A DNA stretch of 64,000 nucleotides. It comes from Marinobacter sp. LQ44 (GTDB lineage Bacteria; Pseudomonadota; Gammaproteobacteria; Pseudomonadales; Oleiphilaceae). Below are positions 43,197 to 53,572 of this stretch, in pieces. The notes beneath the pieces are model-generated. The model worked only from the letters and a program-made list of their open reading frames with translations. It was not told the DNA's origin and searched no databases. The DNA lies in NCBI RefSeq assembly GCF_001447155.2, contig NZ_CP014754.1, positions 3,534,001 to 3,598,000 of the forward strand, given 5' to 3'. The position numbers and the translations under genes are program-made. Position 1 is the stretch's first letter, and every line of letters begins with the position of its first letter.

Positions 43197-44771
43197 ATGT
43201 CCCTGAAATTTTTCCTGACAGTCTATGCTCGCCTGGCCGGTGTCACCGCGCTGGTCATTCTGCTGTGTGTTCTTCTATTTAACGGTATCAACTCCGTTCG
43301 TCATCAATACTGGCATGAACGGTTCGCGGACCCGTTGATGCGCTGGCTGGCGGCGACGCCCGCGCCCACCGTGCAGTATCACTGGATGCCTTCCCTGTTC
43401 GATCTGCGCTCTGGCCCGCCGGAGCAGTTTGATCTCGACAGGGTGGCCGCAGAGCGGCTGGGGTATGGGCAGGTAGTGGCGCAACGTACTGATGTCGGGT
43501 TTCGTTATCTGGTTCGCTCTTTCGAGGGTGGCCTTGTCAGCCTGCGCCTTGAGCAACCATACCGGGAAATGGCCCAGGCAGTTGCCCTGGTGGTTCGGTG
43601 GCATCTGGAAACGGTAAGTCCGGAGCAACGGGCCGATGTTGCTGCACAACTGGCCGAGGCCCTGGGTGTGCGTGTTGACCCGGTGCAGGACCTGCGGGCG
43701 CTGCCTAATCAGGATGTTCTGGAAGACATCGCCAACACGGAGTTGGTGGTTTTCAATGAGCAGGGCACCCGAAACACCCAGGTGCTGCTGCGTCTTGAGG
43801 AAGGTGATCTGGTTGTTGTTCGCATGCCGTCACCGTTCAATCCCTGGGCCTGGCCAATGATTGTCTTGCTTGGCGTCGTGGTGGGCTCGGTGCTGGCGGC
43901 AGCTCTGTTCCTGGCCATGAGGTTTGTCGATGGCCATCTCCGGAAGGTGGAATCTGTGGCAGTGCGTATTGGTCGTGGCGAAATGGGCGCCCGGGTGGAG
44001 TCTGAGGATGGCACACTGGTGTCGCGGCTTGCCTGTTCGTTTAACAGTATGGCGGAGCACATACAGCGGCTGGTTCAGGTTCAACGGGAAATGATCCACG
44101 CCGTTTCCCACGAGTTGCGCACTCCGGTAGCCCGAATTCGCTTTGGTGTCCAGATGATTGAATCCGGAAGCAGGCCGGAGGTTCTTAAGAAGCAGCTGGA
44201 CGGTATCGATGGTGATATCCAGGAGCTCGATGAGCTGATTGATGAAATACTGACCTACGCCCGCCTGGAGCAGGGTGGGCCGGTGTTCAGCTTGCGAGAG
44301 GACTCGGTAACAGACCTGGTTCGGCAAGTGGTTTCTGAACAACAGATGATCCGCCCGGAGATCCGGATTGAGTGTCGTATAGATGAGGAATCCGAGCGTT
44401 GGGCCCTGTCGGATGTGGAGCCCAGATACATCCACCGGGCTATCCAGAATCTGGTGGGCAACGCTGTCCGGTATGCTGCTGGCCGGGTGTTGGTGAACTG
44501 CCATCTTGACGAGGACAACTGCCGGGTTGACGTGGAAGACGACGGCCCGGGGATCCCCGAGCAAGACTGGGAGAAGGTGTTCACCGCCTTTGCCCGGCTG
44601 GATGACAGCCGCACCAGAACCTCGGGTGGCTATGGCCTGGGGTTGTCCATCGTAAGGCGCATTCTTTACTGGCATGGCGGTCAGGCCTTTGTTGGGCGCA
44701 GTGACGAGCTCGGCGGCGCGCGATTCAGCCTGGTCTGGCCAAGACGTAAGCCGGATGACGCCATTTTGTGA
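43197..44771 (+). CDS. Sensor histidine kinase, RstB-like
   Basis: This encodes 524 residues. Membrane helix at about 10-30, periplasmic sensor at about 31-218, second helix at about 219-241, HAMP, then the kinase core with phospho-acceptor His in AVSHELRTPVARIRFG (about 304), N box AIQNLVGNAVRYA, G1 EDDGPGIP, and G2 GYGLGLSIV. It pairs with the adjacent RstA-like regulator. The periplasmic part is longer than in E. coli RstB, so the signal may differ. Confidence 0.9.
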   Translation: MSLKFFLTVYARLAGVTALVILLCVLLFNGINSVRHQYWHERFADPLMRWLAATPAPTVQYHWMPSLFDLRSGPPEQFDLDRVAAERLGYGQVVAQRTDVGFRYLVRSFEGGLVSLRLEQPYREMAQAVALVVRWHLETVSPEQRADVAAQLAEALGVRVDPVQDLRALPNQDVLEDIANTELVVFNEQGTRNTQVLLRLEEGDLVVVRMPSPFNPWAWPMIVLLGVVVGSVLAAALFLAMRFVDGHLRKVESVAVRIGRGEMGARVESEDGTLVSRLACSFNSMAEHIQRLVQVQREMIHAVSHELRTPVARIRFGVQMIESGSRPEVLKKQLDGIDGDIQELDELIDEILTYARLEQGGPVFSLREDSVTDLVRQVVSEQQMIRPEIRIECRIDEESERWALSDVEPRYIHRAIQNLVGNAVRYAAGRVLVNCHLDEDNCRVDVEDDGPGIPEQDWEKVFTAFARLDDSRTRTSGGYGLGLSIVRRILYWHGGQAFVGRSDELGGARFSLVWPRRKPDDAIL

Positions 44772-44920
44772 GCCAGTGCTCACGACCTCACCTGATGTAA
44801 CAAAGCTCTACAGAATAGCTACTGAATCCGTCAGCTTCCGGGCTGAGAATAGACTGCGTAAGGGATGACTTTTGAGGTTGTAGTTCTTACGAGCTTTCCT
44901 TGTTTCATTCGTCATTTGAG

Positions 44921-44946
44921 GGTCGGATTTATCCGGCCTTTTTTTA
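44921..44946 (+). terminator. Intrinsic terminator before glpK
   Basis: GGTCGGA and TCCGGCC pair (one G-T) around TTTA, followed by a run of seven T's. It stands in the 257-bp gap between the kinase gene and glpK and probably ends the rstAB transcript. An open frame across this gap (44865-45419) was not accepted because it runs into glpK in another frame. Confidence 0.7.
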
Positions 44947-45028
44947 TGCAAAATTTCCCGCCAATAGTGGTTATTCACACTCGGACTGCTCTCGGGCTGG
45001 TAGACTCTCCTGAAAAAAGGAGATCTGA

Positions 45029-46510
45029 ATGTCCCGCTATTTGCTTGCCATTGATCAGGGTACCACCAGCTCCCGGGCCATCGTTTTCGATGCCAGGGGT
45101 ACGCAGGTGGCAGTCGCCCAACAGGAGTTTCACCAGTATTTTCCCCGAGACGGCTGGGTTGAACATGACGCCGTGGAGATATGGGACAGCACCCTGGTGG
45201 TGTGTCGCGAAGCTTTGGACAAAGCCGGGGTCCAGGCGTCTGCCCTGGCCGGCATCGGGATTACCAATCAACGGGAAACGACGGTTGTATGGGACCGTGA
45301 GACCGGCGAGCCGATCCACCATGCCATTGTCTGGCAGGATCGCCGCACCGCTTCGTTGTGCACCAAGCTCAAGTCTGATGGCCATGAGGCCCTGGTGGTT
45401 GAACGTACGGGCCTGCTGATTGATCCCTACTTTTCTGCCACCAAGGTTGCCTGGCTGCTGGACAATGTGGAAGGTGCCCGCAAGCGAGCTGAAGCCGGTG
45501 AGCTGGCGTTTGGTACCGTCGATACCTGGTTGTTGTGGAACCTGACCAATGGCCAGTCCCATTACACCGATGCCACCAACGCATCACGAACGGCCCTGTT
45601 CAATATCCATAAACAGGACTGGGACGATGATCTGCTGGCGCTTTTCCGGGTGCCCAAAGCGTTGCTGCCAGAAGTGCTCGACTGTGCCGATGAATATGGC
45701 GATACCCACGCAGATTGGCTTGGGGCACCGGTCAAGGTGGCGGGCATTGCCGGTGATCAACACGCCGCGCTGATCGGGCAAGCCTGTTTCGAACCTGGTA
45801 TGGCCAAGAGCACCTATGGAACGGGCTGTTTTCTGATGCTCAATACCGGTGACGACGCCCTGCGTTCGGAAAACCGGTTACTGACCACCATGGCTTACCG
45901 GCTAAACGGTAAGCCATGCTATGCCATCGAAGGCAGTATTTTTGTTGCTGGCGCCGCCATGCAATGGCTCAGGGACGGTCTGCGCCTGATTACTCATGCC
46001 AGCGAGTCGGCCGGCCATGCTGAAACGGTGGGTGTGGATAACCCGGTTTATCTGGTGCCGGCGTTCACCGGGTTGGGGGCTCCTCACTGGGACCCGAATG
46101 CCAGGGGCGCTATCTTGGGCCTGACTCGAGATACCGGTATTGCTGAGATTGTCACCGCCGGACTGCAGTCAGTGTGTTACCAGACCAAGGACCTGGTGAG
46201 GGCCATTCGTAACGATGGCGCGCGCCTGGAGTCGATCCGGGTAGACGGCGGCATGGCGGTAAACGACTGGGTAATGCAGTTTCTCTGTGACATTCTTAAC
46301 GTGACCGTTGATCGGCCAAAGGTAACAGAAACCACCGCCCTGGGCGCGGCGTATCTGGCAGGACTGCAGACCGGAGTGTTCGAAAGCCTGGAGCAGATTT
46401 CCGATATGTGGGAGTGCGAGCGGCAATTCCGGCCGGATATGAAGCCGGCGCTTCGGGAATCGCTGTATGCAGGCTGGCTGGATGCAGTCGAGCGGGTCTG
46501 CAACAACTGA
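45029..46510 (+). CDS. glpK: Glycerol kinase
   Basis: This encodes 493 residues, normal for GlpK. It has the nucleotide-binding [13 protein letters not shown] at the start, [13 protein letters not shown], the glycerol-site [10 protein letters not shown], and [15 protein letters not shown]. It converts glycerol to glycerol 3-phosphate with ATP, for catabolism and lipid backbone supply. GAGATCTGA before ATG gives a fair ribosome site. No glpF, glpD or glpR is next to it, so it appears as a lone gene. Confidence 0.95.
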   Translation: MSRYLLAIDQGTTSSRAIVFDARGTQVAVAQQEFHQYFPRDGWVEHDAVEIWDSTLVVCREALDKAGVQASALAGIGITNQRETTVVWDRETGEPIHHAIVWQDRRTASLCTKLKSDGHEALVVERTGLLIDPYFSATKVAWLLDNVEGARKRAEAGELAFGTVDTWLLWNLTNGQSHYTDATNASRTALFNIHKQDWDDDLLALFRVPKALLPEVLDCADEYGDTHADWLGAPVKVAGIAGDQHAALIGQACFEPGMAKSTYGTGCFLMLNTGDDALRSENRLLTTMAYRLNGKPCYAIEGSIFVAGAAMQWLRDGLRLITHASESAGHAETVGVDNPVYLVPAFTGLGAPHWDPNARGAILGLTRDTGIAEIVTAGLQSVCYQTKDLVRAIRNDGARLESIRVDGGMAVNDWVMQFLCDILNVTVDRPKVTETTALGAAYLAGLQTGVFESLEQISDMWECERQFRPDMKPALRESLYAGWLDAVERVCNN

Positions 46511-46519
46511 CCCGCTCTC

Positions 46520-47593
46520 TCAACTGGTGCGTTCGAAGGCAATCAGGTGATCGGCTTCGACACGCACCGGCACGTGTTCACCCATGTGGAAGTCCAGGTG
46601 GCTCCGGAACAGGGCCTCGAATTCGGTATCTTCCGAGCACCGGAACCGATACAGGGTTGACGTGCCTGCGAAGGTTTTCTCCACCACTTTCGGTTTCAGG
46701 TCGGAGTGTTCATCGTAGACGATATCGTCCGGGCGAATCAGAACGTCCAGTAACGTGCCCGGCTTCCATTTATAGGCCCGGTTGCCGTGGATAACGCCCA
46801 GTTCGGATTCAATGGTGTCCGGCCCCAGGGCGGTACCGGGAATGAAGCCGCCCTGGCCAACGAAGCTGGCTACGAAGCGGTTGGCGGGTTCGTGATACAG
46901 GTTGTAGGGTACGTCCCATTGCTGCAGGGTGCCGTCTTTGAGCACCGCCACCTGATCGCACATGGCAAACGCTTCCTGTTGGTCATGGGTGACGAGGATA
47001 GCGCTGATGCCGAGTGTTTTCAGGATATCCCGCACATCCAGGCTCAGCCGGCGCCGAAGGTCGGTATCCAGGTTCGAGAACGGCTCATCCAGCAGAATCA
47101 GCGTTGGCTCTGGCGCCAGTGCCCTGGCCAGGGCGACCCGCTGTTGCTGGCCGCCGGATAGCTCGTGGGGATAGTTATTTGCCAGGTCCTGCAGGTGCAC
47201 AAGGTTGAGCAGTTCCATGACCTTCTGGCGACGTTCGGCCTTGGTCATGTTCCTCAGGCCAAACCCGACGTTATCGGCGATGGTCAGGTGGGGGAATAGC
47301 GCATAATCCTGAAACACCATGCCGATACGACGCTTTTCAGGAGCCAGGGTGCGCCCGGGAAGGCTGATTGCCTGGGACTGGAGCTGGATTTCCCCGCTGT
47401 TTAAAGGCAAGAAGCCGGCCAGGGCTCTGAGAATGGTGCTTTTGCCACAGCCACTGGGGCCGAGCAGGCACCCAATGTCGCCGTGGCTCAGGGCGAAGCT
47501 GACGTCTTTAACGACAGAGTCGCCGCCATAGCCGCAGGACAGGTTGTTGACTTCCAGCAGCCAGTCGGCCGGTGGCAGCAAAGATTCAGGCAT
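46520..47593 (-). CDS. ABC transporter ATP-binding protein (FbpC/PotA-like)
   Basis: This encodes 357 residues. Walker A GPSGCGKST (about 42), Q loop QDYALFPHL, signature LSGGQQQRVALARAL, Walker B LILLDEPF, and a C-terminal TOBE-like regulatory domain (from about 250) as in Fe3+, spermidine and molybdate importers. There are no permease or binding-protein genes nearby. It starts 3 bp after argF and is probably cotranscribed with it. Substrate cannot be assigned. Confidence 0.88.
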   Translation of the reverse strand: MPESLLPPADWLLEVNNLSCGYGGDSVVKDVSFALSHGDIGCLLGPSGCGKSTILRALAGFLPLNSGEIQLQSQAISLPGRTLAPEKRRIGMVFQDYALFPHLTIADNVGFGLRNMTKAERRQKVMELLNLVHLQDLANNYPHELSGGQQQRVALARALAPEPTLILLDEPFSNLDTDLRRRLSLDVRDILKTLGISAILVTHDQQEAFAMCDQVAVLKDGTLQQWDVPYNLYHEPANRFVASFVGQGGFIPGTALGPDTIESELGVIHGNRAYKWKPGTLLDVLIRPDDIVYDEHSDLKPKVVEKTFAGTSTLYRFRCSEDTEFEALFRSHLDFHMGEHVPVRVEADHLIAFERTS

Positions 47594-47596
47594 GGA

Positions 47597-48511
47597 TCAG
47601 TCCAGGCGGTTAAGAATGAGGAACTCGAGCAGAGCCTTCTGGGCGTGCAGGCGGTTTTCCGCTTCATGCCACACCACTGACCCCGGGTGCTCCATCATGT
47701 CGGCGGAAATCTCCTCGCCACGGTGGGCAGGCAGGCAGTGCATGAACAGGGCATCCTTGGCGGCCACAGACATCAGTGCCGGGTTGATCTGGTAGTCCTG
47801 AAAGGCTTTCTCTCGGGCCTTTTGCTCGTCTTCCTGGCCCATGGAGGCCCAAACGTCGGTGACCAGCAGGTTGGCACCCTTTGCAGCGTCTTCCGGTGTG
47901 CGCACCACGGTTACGCGATCACTGTGGGCTTTCAGCAGGTTACTGTCTGGTTCATACCCTTCCGGGCAGGCCACGTTCAGGTGAAAATCGAACTGGGCCG
48001 CCGCGTTGATGTAGGAGTGGCACATATTGTTGCCATCACCAATCCAGGCAACGGTAGCTCCGCGGATGCTGCCGCGATGTTCACGATAGGTTTGCATATC
48101 CGCCAGCAGTTGGCACGGGTGGAATTCGTCGGTCAAGGCATTGATCACCGGCTTGCTGGAAGCCGAGGCAAAGCGCTCCACGGTTTCGTGGGCAAAGGTC
48201 CGAATCATCACCGCATCCACCATGCTGGATATCACGATGGCGGAGTCCTCGATGGGCTCGCCCCGGCCAAGCTGGGTGTCCCGGGGCGACAGGAACATGG
48301 CGGTGCCACCGAGCTGGGTCATGCCCGCTTCAAAGGATACCCGTGTGCGGGTGGACGACTTTTCAAAGATCATCGCCAATACCCGGTTTTTCAGGGAATC
48401 CCGGGTTTTACCCGCATGCCACTCTTTACGAAGCCTGGACGCATGATCAAGGAGCTGTTCCAGCTCACTGTTGGTCATGTCGTTCAGGGTCAGAAAATGT
48501 CTTGCCGCCAT
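47597..48511 (-). CDS. argF: Ornithine carbamoyltransferase, anabolic
   Basis: This encodes 304 residues from ATG 48511 ([11 protein letters not shown]); the frame is open 82 codons further back but across the divergent promoter region. Carbamoyl-phosphate binding motif [10 protein letters not shown] is at about 52, the catalytic [10 protein letters not shown] near 257. It makes citrulline from ornithine and carbamoyl phosphate in arginine synthesis. Length and motif agree with the anabolic enzyme. The ABC ATPase gene follows at 3 bp. Confidence 0.94.
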   Translation of the reverse strand: MAARHFLTLNDMTNSELEQLLDHASRLRKEWHAGKTRDSLKNRVLAMIFEKSSTRTRVSFEAGMTQLGGTAMFLSPRDTQLGRGEPIEDSAIVISSMVDAVMIRTFAHETVERFASASSKPVINALTDEFHPCQLLADMQTYREHRGSIRGATVAWIGDGNNMCHSYINAAAQFDFHLNVACPEGYEPDSNLLKAHSDRVTVVRTPEDAAKGANLLVTDVWASMGQEDEQKAREKAFQDYQINPALMSVAAKDALFMHCLPAHRGEEISADMMEHPGSVVWHEAENRLHAQKALLEFLILNRLD

Positions 48512-48721
48512 GAAAGGCCCCTGTTTCAAGGAAACTGCTGTACGGTTTGCATCTGAAAAGGGCATCAAGTCTAGCCCTTCACAACCCGTAAAACAACGCC
48601 GGGGGTGGGGCGGTTGCTCTGGGTCAAACACATCGGTTTGGTGGCTAATCGACCCGCCGTGTACAATAACGTTTAAGTGCCGTGTAACGGTAAACCTGAT
48701 TTCAACCAGAGGTATGAGTTC

Positions 48722-49048
48722 ATGGATATCAATGAAACCATCAAGAGCCAGCTCCAAGAGAATCCGGTCATTCTTTACATGAAGGGTACTCCGCAGGCAC
48801 CGCAGTGCGGTTTCTCCGCCCGTACCGTTCAGGCTCTGATGGCGTGCGGTGAGCGGTTTGCGTTCGTGAACATTCTGGACAATCAGGAGCTGCGCGAAGC
48901 CCTCAAAGTTTATTCAAGCTGGCCGACTTACCCGCAGCTCTACATTGGTGGTGAGCTGGTGGGCGGTTGTGACATTGTTCTGGAAATGTCCGAGAGCGGT
49001 GAGCTGGCCAAGGCGGTTAAAGACGCGGTTAAGCAAGCCGAAGCCTGA
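48722..49048 (+). CDS. grxD: Monothiol glutaredoxin Grx4/GrxD
   Basis: This encodes 108 residues. The active-site motif is CGFS near residue 30, preceded by [13 protein letters not shown], with glutathione-binding [19 protein letters not shown]. Monothiol glutaredoxins with CGFS ligate a [2Fe-2S] cluster with glutathione and hand it to targets, often with BolA. It is divergent from argF. Confidence 0.95.
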   Translation: MDINETIKSQLQENPVILYMKGTPQAPQCGFSARTVQALMACGERFAFVNILDNQELREALKVYSSWPTYPQLYIGGELVGGCDIVLEMSESGELAKAVKDAVKQAEA

Positions 49049-49056
49049 GCTTTCTT

Positions 49057-49815
49057 TTAGCGGCGCTTCGGGGTGAACACCAGCTTTACCTCGAAGCGGT
49101 CCCGCTCTTCTCCTTTTGGCTCCGGATAGGGGCTGGCAGCCAGCGCTGCACGATACGCTGCATCATCAATCCCCTGGACGCCCGTCGACTCCACGACCCG
49201 TGCCCGGGTCAGCGCGCCATTGGCGAGCAGTCTTAATTCCAGTGCCATCGTGAGTGTCTCCTGCAGGCCCGCTATTGCAGGCACTCGCTCCTGTTCAAGT
49301 TGTTCCGCCAGATGGGTGGCCAGCAGAATCAGGTAGGGGTCCTGCTCTGACGGCGACAGGGTTATTCGTTGAATCGCTTCCGGCTCGTCTGTGGAGGTTG
49401 AGTTTGACGGTGTGGATGTCATCGCTTCAGGGCTGGCAGGATGAGGTTGTGAATGGGGGCGGCTGGTTTCGGTTCTGGTTGCTGGTTCTGGGCTGGGCCG
49501 AGCGGTTTGGGTCGAGACAGGCTCGGCAACGGGTCGGTTTGCTGAGTCGGTGGTGATTTGCTCAGGGGTCTCAACGGTAAAGTCCGGATTCCTAGGGAGT
49601 TTCGGCTCAGCGGCGTTGGGGCTGGATGCAGTGCTGGCTTCGGAGGCCGGGGACTGGAGAGTAAACACCAGGCGATGACTGAACTCCCGGGCTTCCCTCA
49701 GGGGAGAGGGAAGCCCGGCCAGTAGCAAGGTGTGCACTGTCAGGGCCAGAGAGATGGCCAGAATTAGCCGATAAGACGCCGGGATCGACGGAGGTCGAAG
49801 GCGTGGCTCTGACAT
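49057..49815 (-). CDS. TonB-like energy transducer
   Basis: This encodes 252 residues from ATG 49815. A short cytoplasmic start, one membrane helix (about 16-34, LILAISLALTVHTLLLAGL), a Pro/Glu/Thr/Ser-rich periplasmic spacer (about 55-155) and a C-terminal TonB-like domain (LLANGALTRARVVESTGVQG, ending in VKLVFTPKRR). There is no exbBD nearby. The start is 5 bp from the DUF1631 gene end, so the two are cotranscribed. It may serve an outer-membrane or envelope role rather than iron uptake. Confidence 0.75.
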   Translation of the reverse strand: MSEPRLRPPSIPASYRLILAISLALTVHTLLLAGLPSPLREAREFSHRLVFTLQSPASEASTASSPNAAEPKLPRNPDFTVETPEQITTDSANRPVAEPVSTQTARPSPEPATRTETSRPHSQPHPASPEAMTSTPSNSTSTDEPEAIQRITLSPSEQDPYLILLATHLAEQLEQERVPAIAGLQETLTMALELRLLANGALTRARVVESTGVQGIDDAAYRAALAASPYPEPKGEERDRFEVKLVFTPKRR

Positions 49816-49820
49816 CGCAA

Positions 49821-52034
49821 TCAGGCGGTTTTGGTGCGCAGGTTGCCTACGACGGCATTCAAGGCGCGGTCGATCAGGGCGCCCTGTTCCAGAAGCGTCA
49901 GGCGGCACCGGCGCATTTCGTGGGCGAGTTCCACCCTGGTTTTCTCGATCACCTTCAGGCCCATGCGATTGACGAACACGAAACAATCGGCCTCTTCGAT
50001 AACCGCAGACAGTTTACATCGGAAGCTGGCACCGTTGACCAGCTTGAACTCGACCCAGTTGCCGATCTCGATGTCATCCAGCTTCGCTACATACTCAGCA
50101 ATGGCAGCATCTTCCAGTTCCTGCTGGCGCTCAACGGCGGTCTGATGCACGGTGGGTGCTTCTTCTTCGATCTCTTCAGGGCTGTCCTGGCGTGCCTCGA
50201 TGGCCGCATTGGTGCGGAAGGCTTCTGCCAGTTCGTGCTTAAGCTGCCCCATCATCTGGTCCAGACGGGAAGCGTTGTAAGACACTTCCTCCAGCCCGGC
50301 CCGGAGTGTCTTGAGTAAGGCTGGGACAACACGCACCCATTGATCCCGCTCTTCGTCTTCCTCGTGGGGGTGCAGGCACCAGATCAGGTCGTCTACCACC
50401 CGGGCCGTCTCGTGCCAGCGGTGCTCGGTGTCGTCACGCAGGTAGGCGAGAAACATGACGCGGCTCCAGCCATTAATCAGAATATCGTGAACCGGCTCGG
50501 GCAGGCGGTATCGGGAGACTTTTTCTTTGATCAGCCGGTCGACCGCTTCCTGGGCCTTCTGGGACTTGATGCGGCCCCGTTCAGACTCCCGGGTACGTTG
50601 CTCCACCAGAGACGCCTTGCGGTTTTCGCGCTCCAGGAACTGTTCGAACTCCTGGTTCAGTGTTTCGAACAGGGCAATATCGCCGTCAAATTCGTTGAGA
50701 ATTCGCTGCACGACGTTATGAATCTGGCCATAGAGCTTGTCTCTGGCTTTTTCATCACTGGAGCTCCAGCCAATACCGGCACGGGCAAGGGAGTTGAGCA
50801 GTTTGCGGGCCGGGTGGGTAGCTTTGCTGAAAAAGCTCTTGTCCTTGATGACCACTTTCAATATCGGAATCTGCAGCCGGCTGATCAGTACCTGTACCGG
50901 AGCAGACAGGTTGTAGTCATCCAGTATGAACTCGAACAACATGGAGACCAGGTTGATCAGGTCTTCGTCTACTTCATTCAGTGCTGGCTTTCGCCCATCC
51001 TGGCTTTCCGCTCTTGCCAGCAATTGCTGCACAACTTGGCGGAGATCGACTTCCACCGGTTTGCCGGTGCTCAGATCGTCTCCGTCCTGAAGATTGTAGT
51101 GGCTGGGGAGGGTATTGAGCATGTCGGCCAGTTCCAACCCTCCGACGACGCGCAAGGCAGGGTCGGCACTGCGCGGTGGCATGCCGGAATTGGCCCTTTG
51201 CAGTGCCAGCATCTGGCGAATCTGGTCGAATAAGGCGGTATCTTCCGGTCTTTGCTCGTAAGCAGCGGCCTCACCGGCTCCGGCCTTGGGCGTTTCGCCC
51301 TGGACTGACTTGCCCGAGGTTTTTTGCTGTTGCCCAGCCTTACCGTGGAATCGGAAATTGGGGATGACGCCGGCCTGGATCAGTATTCGGTTGGCTTCGT
51401 CGAGCAGCATGCCCAGGTTGGACACCACGTAGCGGTCAAACTGCTTGAGAACGATCAGTCGCTCCCGAATCTGGATTTCCAGTGCCTGGATGGCCTCGGT
51501 AAACGCGCTGCACAGGTGTTCCGGTGCCATAGGATTAACTGGCACCTCTTCTGAGGCGTCCGGGTATACCTCGGTGAATCTTGCCTGCAGTTGAATCAGG
51601 GGCCCCTGAAAGTGCGCCTTGGCTTTGGTAATCATGGCGTTCAGGGCAACCTGTTCTTCCAGGTCATCATTGCCGACCAGCGACAGGGTGTCTACGCTCG
51701 CCTGTTGGGTGGTGTCCGGGGCTTGCAGTTGTCCGGCGTGAGGCGGGTTAGCAAAGAATTGGGCAACGGCGTTCTGGAAATGCCGCTCAACCCCTTTGCG
51801 CTTTATGCGGATTTCCCGCATCGCTTCAAAGTACCGGTTCTGCTCGTTATTACTACGGGCATTATTCGCCAGTTCGAAGAGTGAATCATCGACAGCGTCA
51901 AAAGCCCCTTGCAGCAAATCTCCCAGTCCCGCGACAACCGTGTCACGGATACGGGTTACCTCCGCGGGAACCGGCCGGGAGCTTGCAGCTTCCCGGTGTT
52001 CGCGGAGGTAATGTATGCCGGACTGCTTGTTCAT
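49821..52034 (-). CDS. DUF1631 protein
   Basis: This encodes 737 residues from ATG 52034. Family DUF1631 has no settled function. The protein is mostly helical, with long charged stretches, a Gln/Gly-rich break near 240-280 (QQQKTSGKSVQGETPKAGAG), and a C-terminal small beta-rich module (IGNWVEFKLVNGASFRCKLSAVIEEADCFVFVNRMG) that resembles PilZ-like barrels seen in this family. No membrane helix or signal. A TonB-like gene follows at 5 bp. Confidence 0.82.
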   Translation of the reverse strand: MNKQSGIHYLREHREAASSRPVPAEVTRIRDTVVAGLGDLLQGAFDAVDDSLFELANNARSNNEQNRYFEAMREIRIKRKGVERHFQNAVAQFFANPPHAGQLQAPDTTQQASVDTLSLVGNDDLEEQVALNAMITKAKAHFQGPLIQLQARFTEVYPDASEEVPVNPMAPEHLCSAFTEAIQALEIQIRERLIVLKQFDRYVVSNLGMLLDEANRILIQAGVIPNFRFHGKAGQQQKTSGKSVQGETPKAGAGEAAAYEQRPEDTALFDQIRQMLALQRANSGMPPRSADPALRVVGGLELADMLNTLPSHYNLQDGDDLSTGKPVEVDLRQVVQQLLARAESQDGRKPALNEVDEDLINLVSMLFEFILDDYNLSAPVQVLISRLQIPILKVVIKDKSFFSKATHPARKLLNSLARAGIGWSSSDEKARDKLYGQIHNVVQRILNEFDGDIALFETLNQEFEQFLERENRKASLVEQRTRESERGRIKSQKAQEAVDRLIKEKVSRYRLPEPVHDILINGWSRVMFLAYLRDDTEHRWHETARVVDDLIWCLHPHEEDEERDQWVRVVPALLKTLRAGLEEVSYNASRLDQMMGQLKHELAEAFRTNAAIEARQDSPEEIEEEAPTVHQTAVERQQELEDAAIAEYVAKLDDIEIGNWVEFKLVNGASFRCKLSAVIEEADCFVFVNRMGLKVIEKTRVELAHEMRRCRLTLLEQGALIDRALNAVVGNLRTKTA

Positions 52035-52195
52035 GGCCGACTCCTGTTTACGCCTCAACCGGATACATGACCGAGCTTGCTCTTCTTCTATTCTGAATTA
52101 TTGGTTAAATTTAGCGCATTTTTGGTTGGATTAACATGAATAAACGCTAACCTGGGACGCCATTCAAAAAGCAGGCCTCATCGGCCGTGTCCGGT

Positions 52196-53497
52196 TCACT
52201 GAGCCGGTCGGGGTTCCAGGGCCGGCCGAGAACGTTTGCCGAGGTGTTTTGGGTGCACAATTGCTGCTTTCACCACGTTGTCTTTTATCTGCAGCACTTC
52301 CACACGATGGCCACCCACCTTGAGGCAGACGTTGGTTTCCGGAATGTTTTCCAGGGTTTCGGTGATCAGGCCGTTCAGGGTTTTTGGTCCGTCGGTGGGC
52401 AGTTTCCAGCCCAGGGCCTTGTTGATGGATCTGACCGCTGTGCCGCCGTCGATGATATAAGTGCCGTTATCCTGTGGAATGATGTCTTGTGAAGTGGCGG
52501 AGTAATCGGTGGTGAACTCGCCCACAATTTCTTCAAGGATGTCTTCCAGTGTGGCCAGGCCCAGAACCTCTCCGTATTCATCCACTACGATGCCAAAGCG
52601 GCGCCGGCCCTTCTGGAAATTGAGAAGCTGGGTATTCAGGGGGGTGCTTTCCGGAATGAAATAGGGCTCCTGGCTTAGCTGCATCACCATAGCTTTGTTG
52701 ATTTCCGGCTCTTGTAGCAGCTTTGCGGCGCTGCGCATATGAAGGATACCCTGAATATTGTTGATATCGCCCTTGAATACAGGGAGCCGGGTATGCTGAC
52801 TGCTTCTGAGTTGGCGAACGATAGTGTCCGTGTCGTCGTCCAGGTCGATACCCGCTACTTCATTGCGGGGCACCATTATGTCGTTCACCGTGACTTTTTC
52901 CAGGTCCAGTATGCTAACCAGCATATCTTTGTGTTTGGCGGGAATCAGCGCGCCGGCTTCGTTGACGACAGTTCTGAGTTCCTCCCGGCTCAGGTGATCC
53001 TCCGTGGCCTGGGCTGAAGATACGCCGAGCACGCGCAAAATGCCGGTGGTGAACAGGTTGACGGACCACACCAGTGGGTAGAGGATCCTTAGTAACGGCC
53101 TGAGCACGAAGCTGGCAGGAAAAGCAATTTTCTCCGGGAACAGTGCCGCCAATGTTTTCGGGGTGACTTCGGCAAAGATCAGGATAACGATGGTGAGCAG
53201 AACGGTGGCTATCGCGATGCCGGCATCGCCCCAGATCCGGATGGCGATCACTGTGGCGATGGCCGAGGCAAAGATATTGACGAAGTTGTTGCCGATCAGG
53301 ATGACGCCAATCAGCTGGTCGGTCCTGTTCAGGAGTTTCTGCGCCCGGAGCGCACCTTTGTGGCCGGTTTTCGCCATGTGTTTCAGGCGGTACCGGTTGA
53401 GGGACATCATTCCCGTCTCTGAGCTGGAGAAGAAGCCTGAAAGGATAATCAGGCAGACAAGAAGAATGAACAGCGCCGTCAGCGATGTTTCGTTCAA
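52196..53497 (-). CDS. CorC/HlyC-family membrane protein (CNNM type)
   Basis: This encodes 433 residues. The DUF21 domain has about four membrane segments (5-150; LFILLVCLIILSGFFSSSETGMMSLN). It is followed by two CBS domains (about 200-320, with the MVPRNEVAGIDLDDD start), and a C-terminal CorC_HlyC domain (about 340-420). Homologues export or regulate Mg2+ and Co2+. It lies upstream of, and convergent with nothing on, the same strand as the cytochrome biogenesis gene; it stands just after ccsA. Confidence 0.88.
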   Translation of the reverse strand: MNETSLTALFILLVCLIILSGFFSSSETGMMSLNRYRLKHMAKTGHKGALRAQKLLNRTDQLIGVILIGNNFVNIFASAIATVIAIRIWGDAGIAIATVLLTIVILIFAEVTPKTLAALFPEKIAFPASFVLRPLLRILYPLVWSVNLFTTGILRVLGVSSAQATEDHLSREELRTVVNEAGALIPAKHKDMLVSILDLEKVTVNDIMVPRNEVAGIDLDDDTDTIVRQLRSSQHTRLPVFKGDINNIQGILHMRSAAKLLQEPEINKAMVMQLSQEPYFIPESTPLNTQLLNFQKGRRRFGIVVDEYGEVLGLATLEDILEEIVGEFTTDYSATSQDIIPQDNGTYIIDGGTAVRSINKALGWKLPTDGPKTLNGLITETLENIPETNVCLKVGGHRVEVLQIKDNVVKAAIVHPKHLGKRSRPALEPRPAQ

Positions 53498-53572
53498 AAG
53501 AAAAGCCCTTATATTGACGACAAGAGTGAAAAATAGGGTGAATTGGTTTGTGGTGTCAAGCGATTCAGGTGG

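Noticed and set aside
44865..45419. Open frame upstream of and overlapping glpK
   Set aside because: It crosses the terminator at 44921-44946 and runs 390 nt into glpK in another frame; no family likeness.
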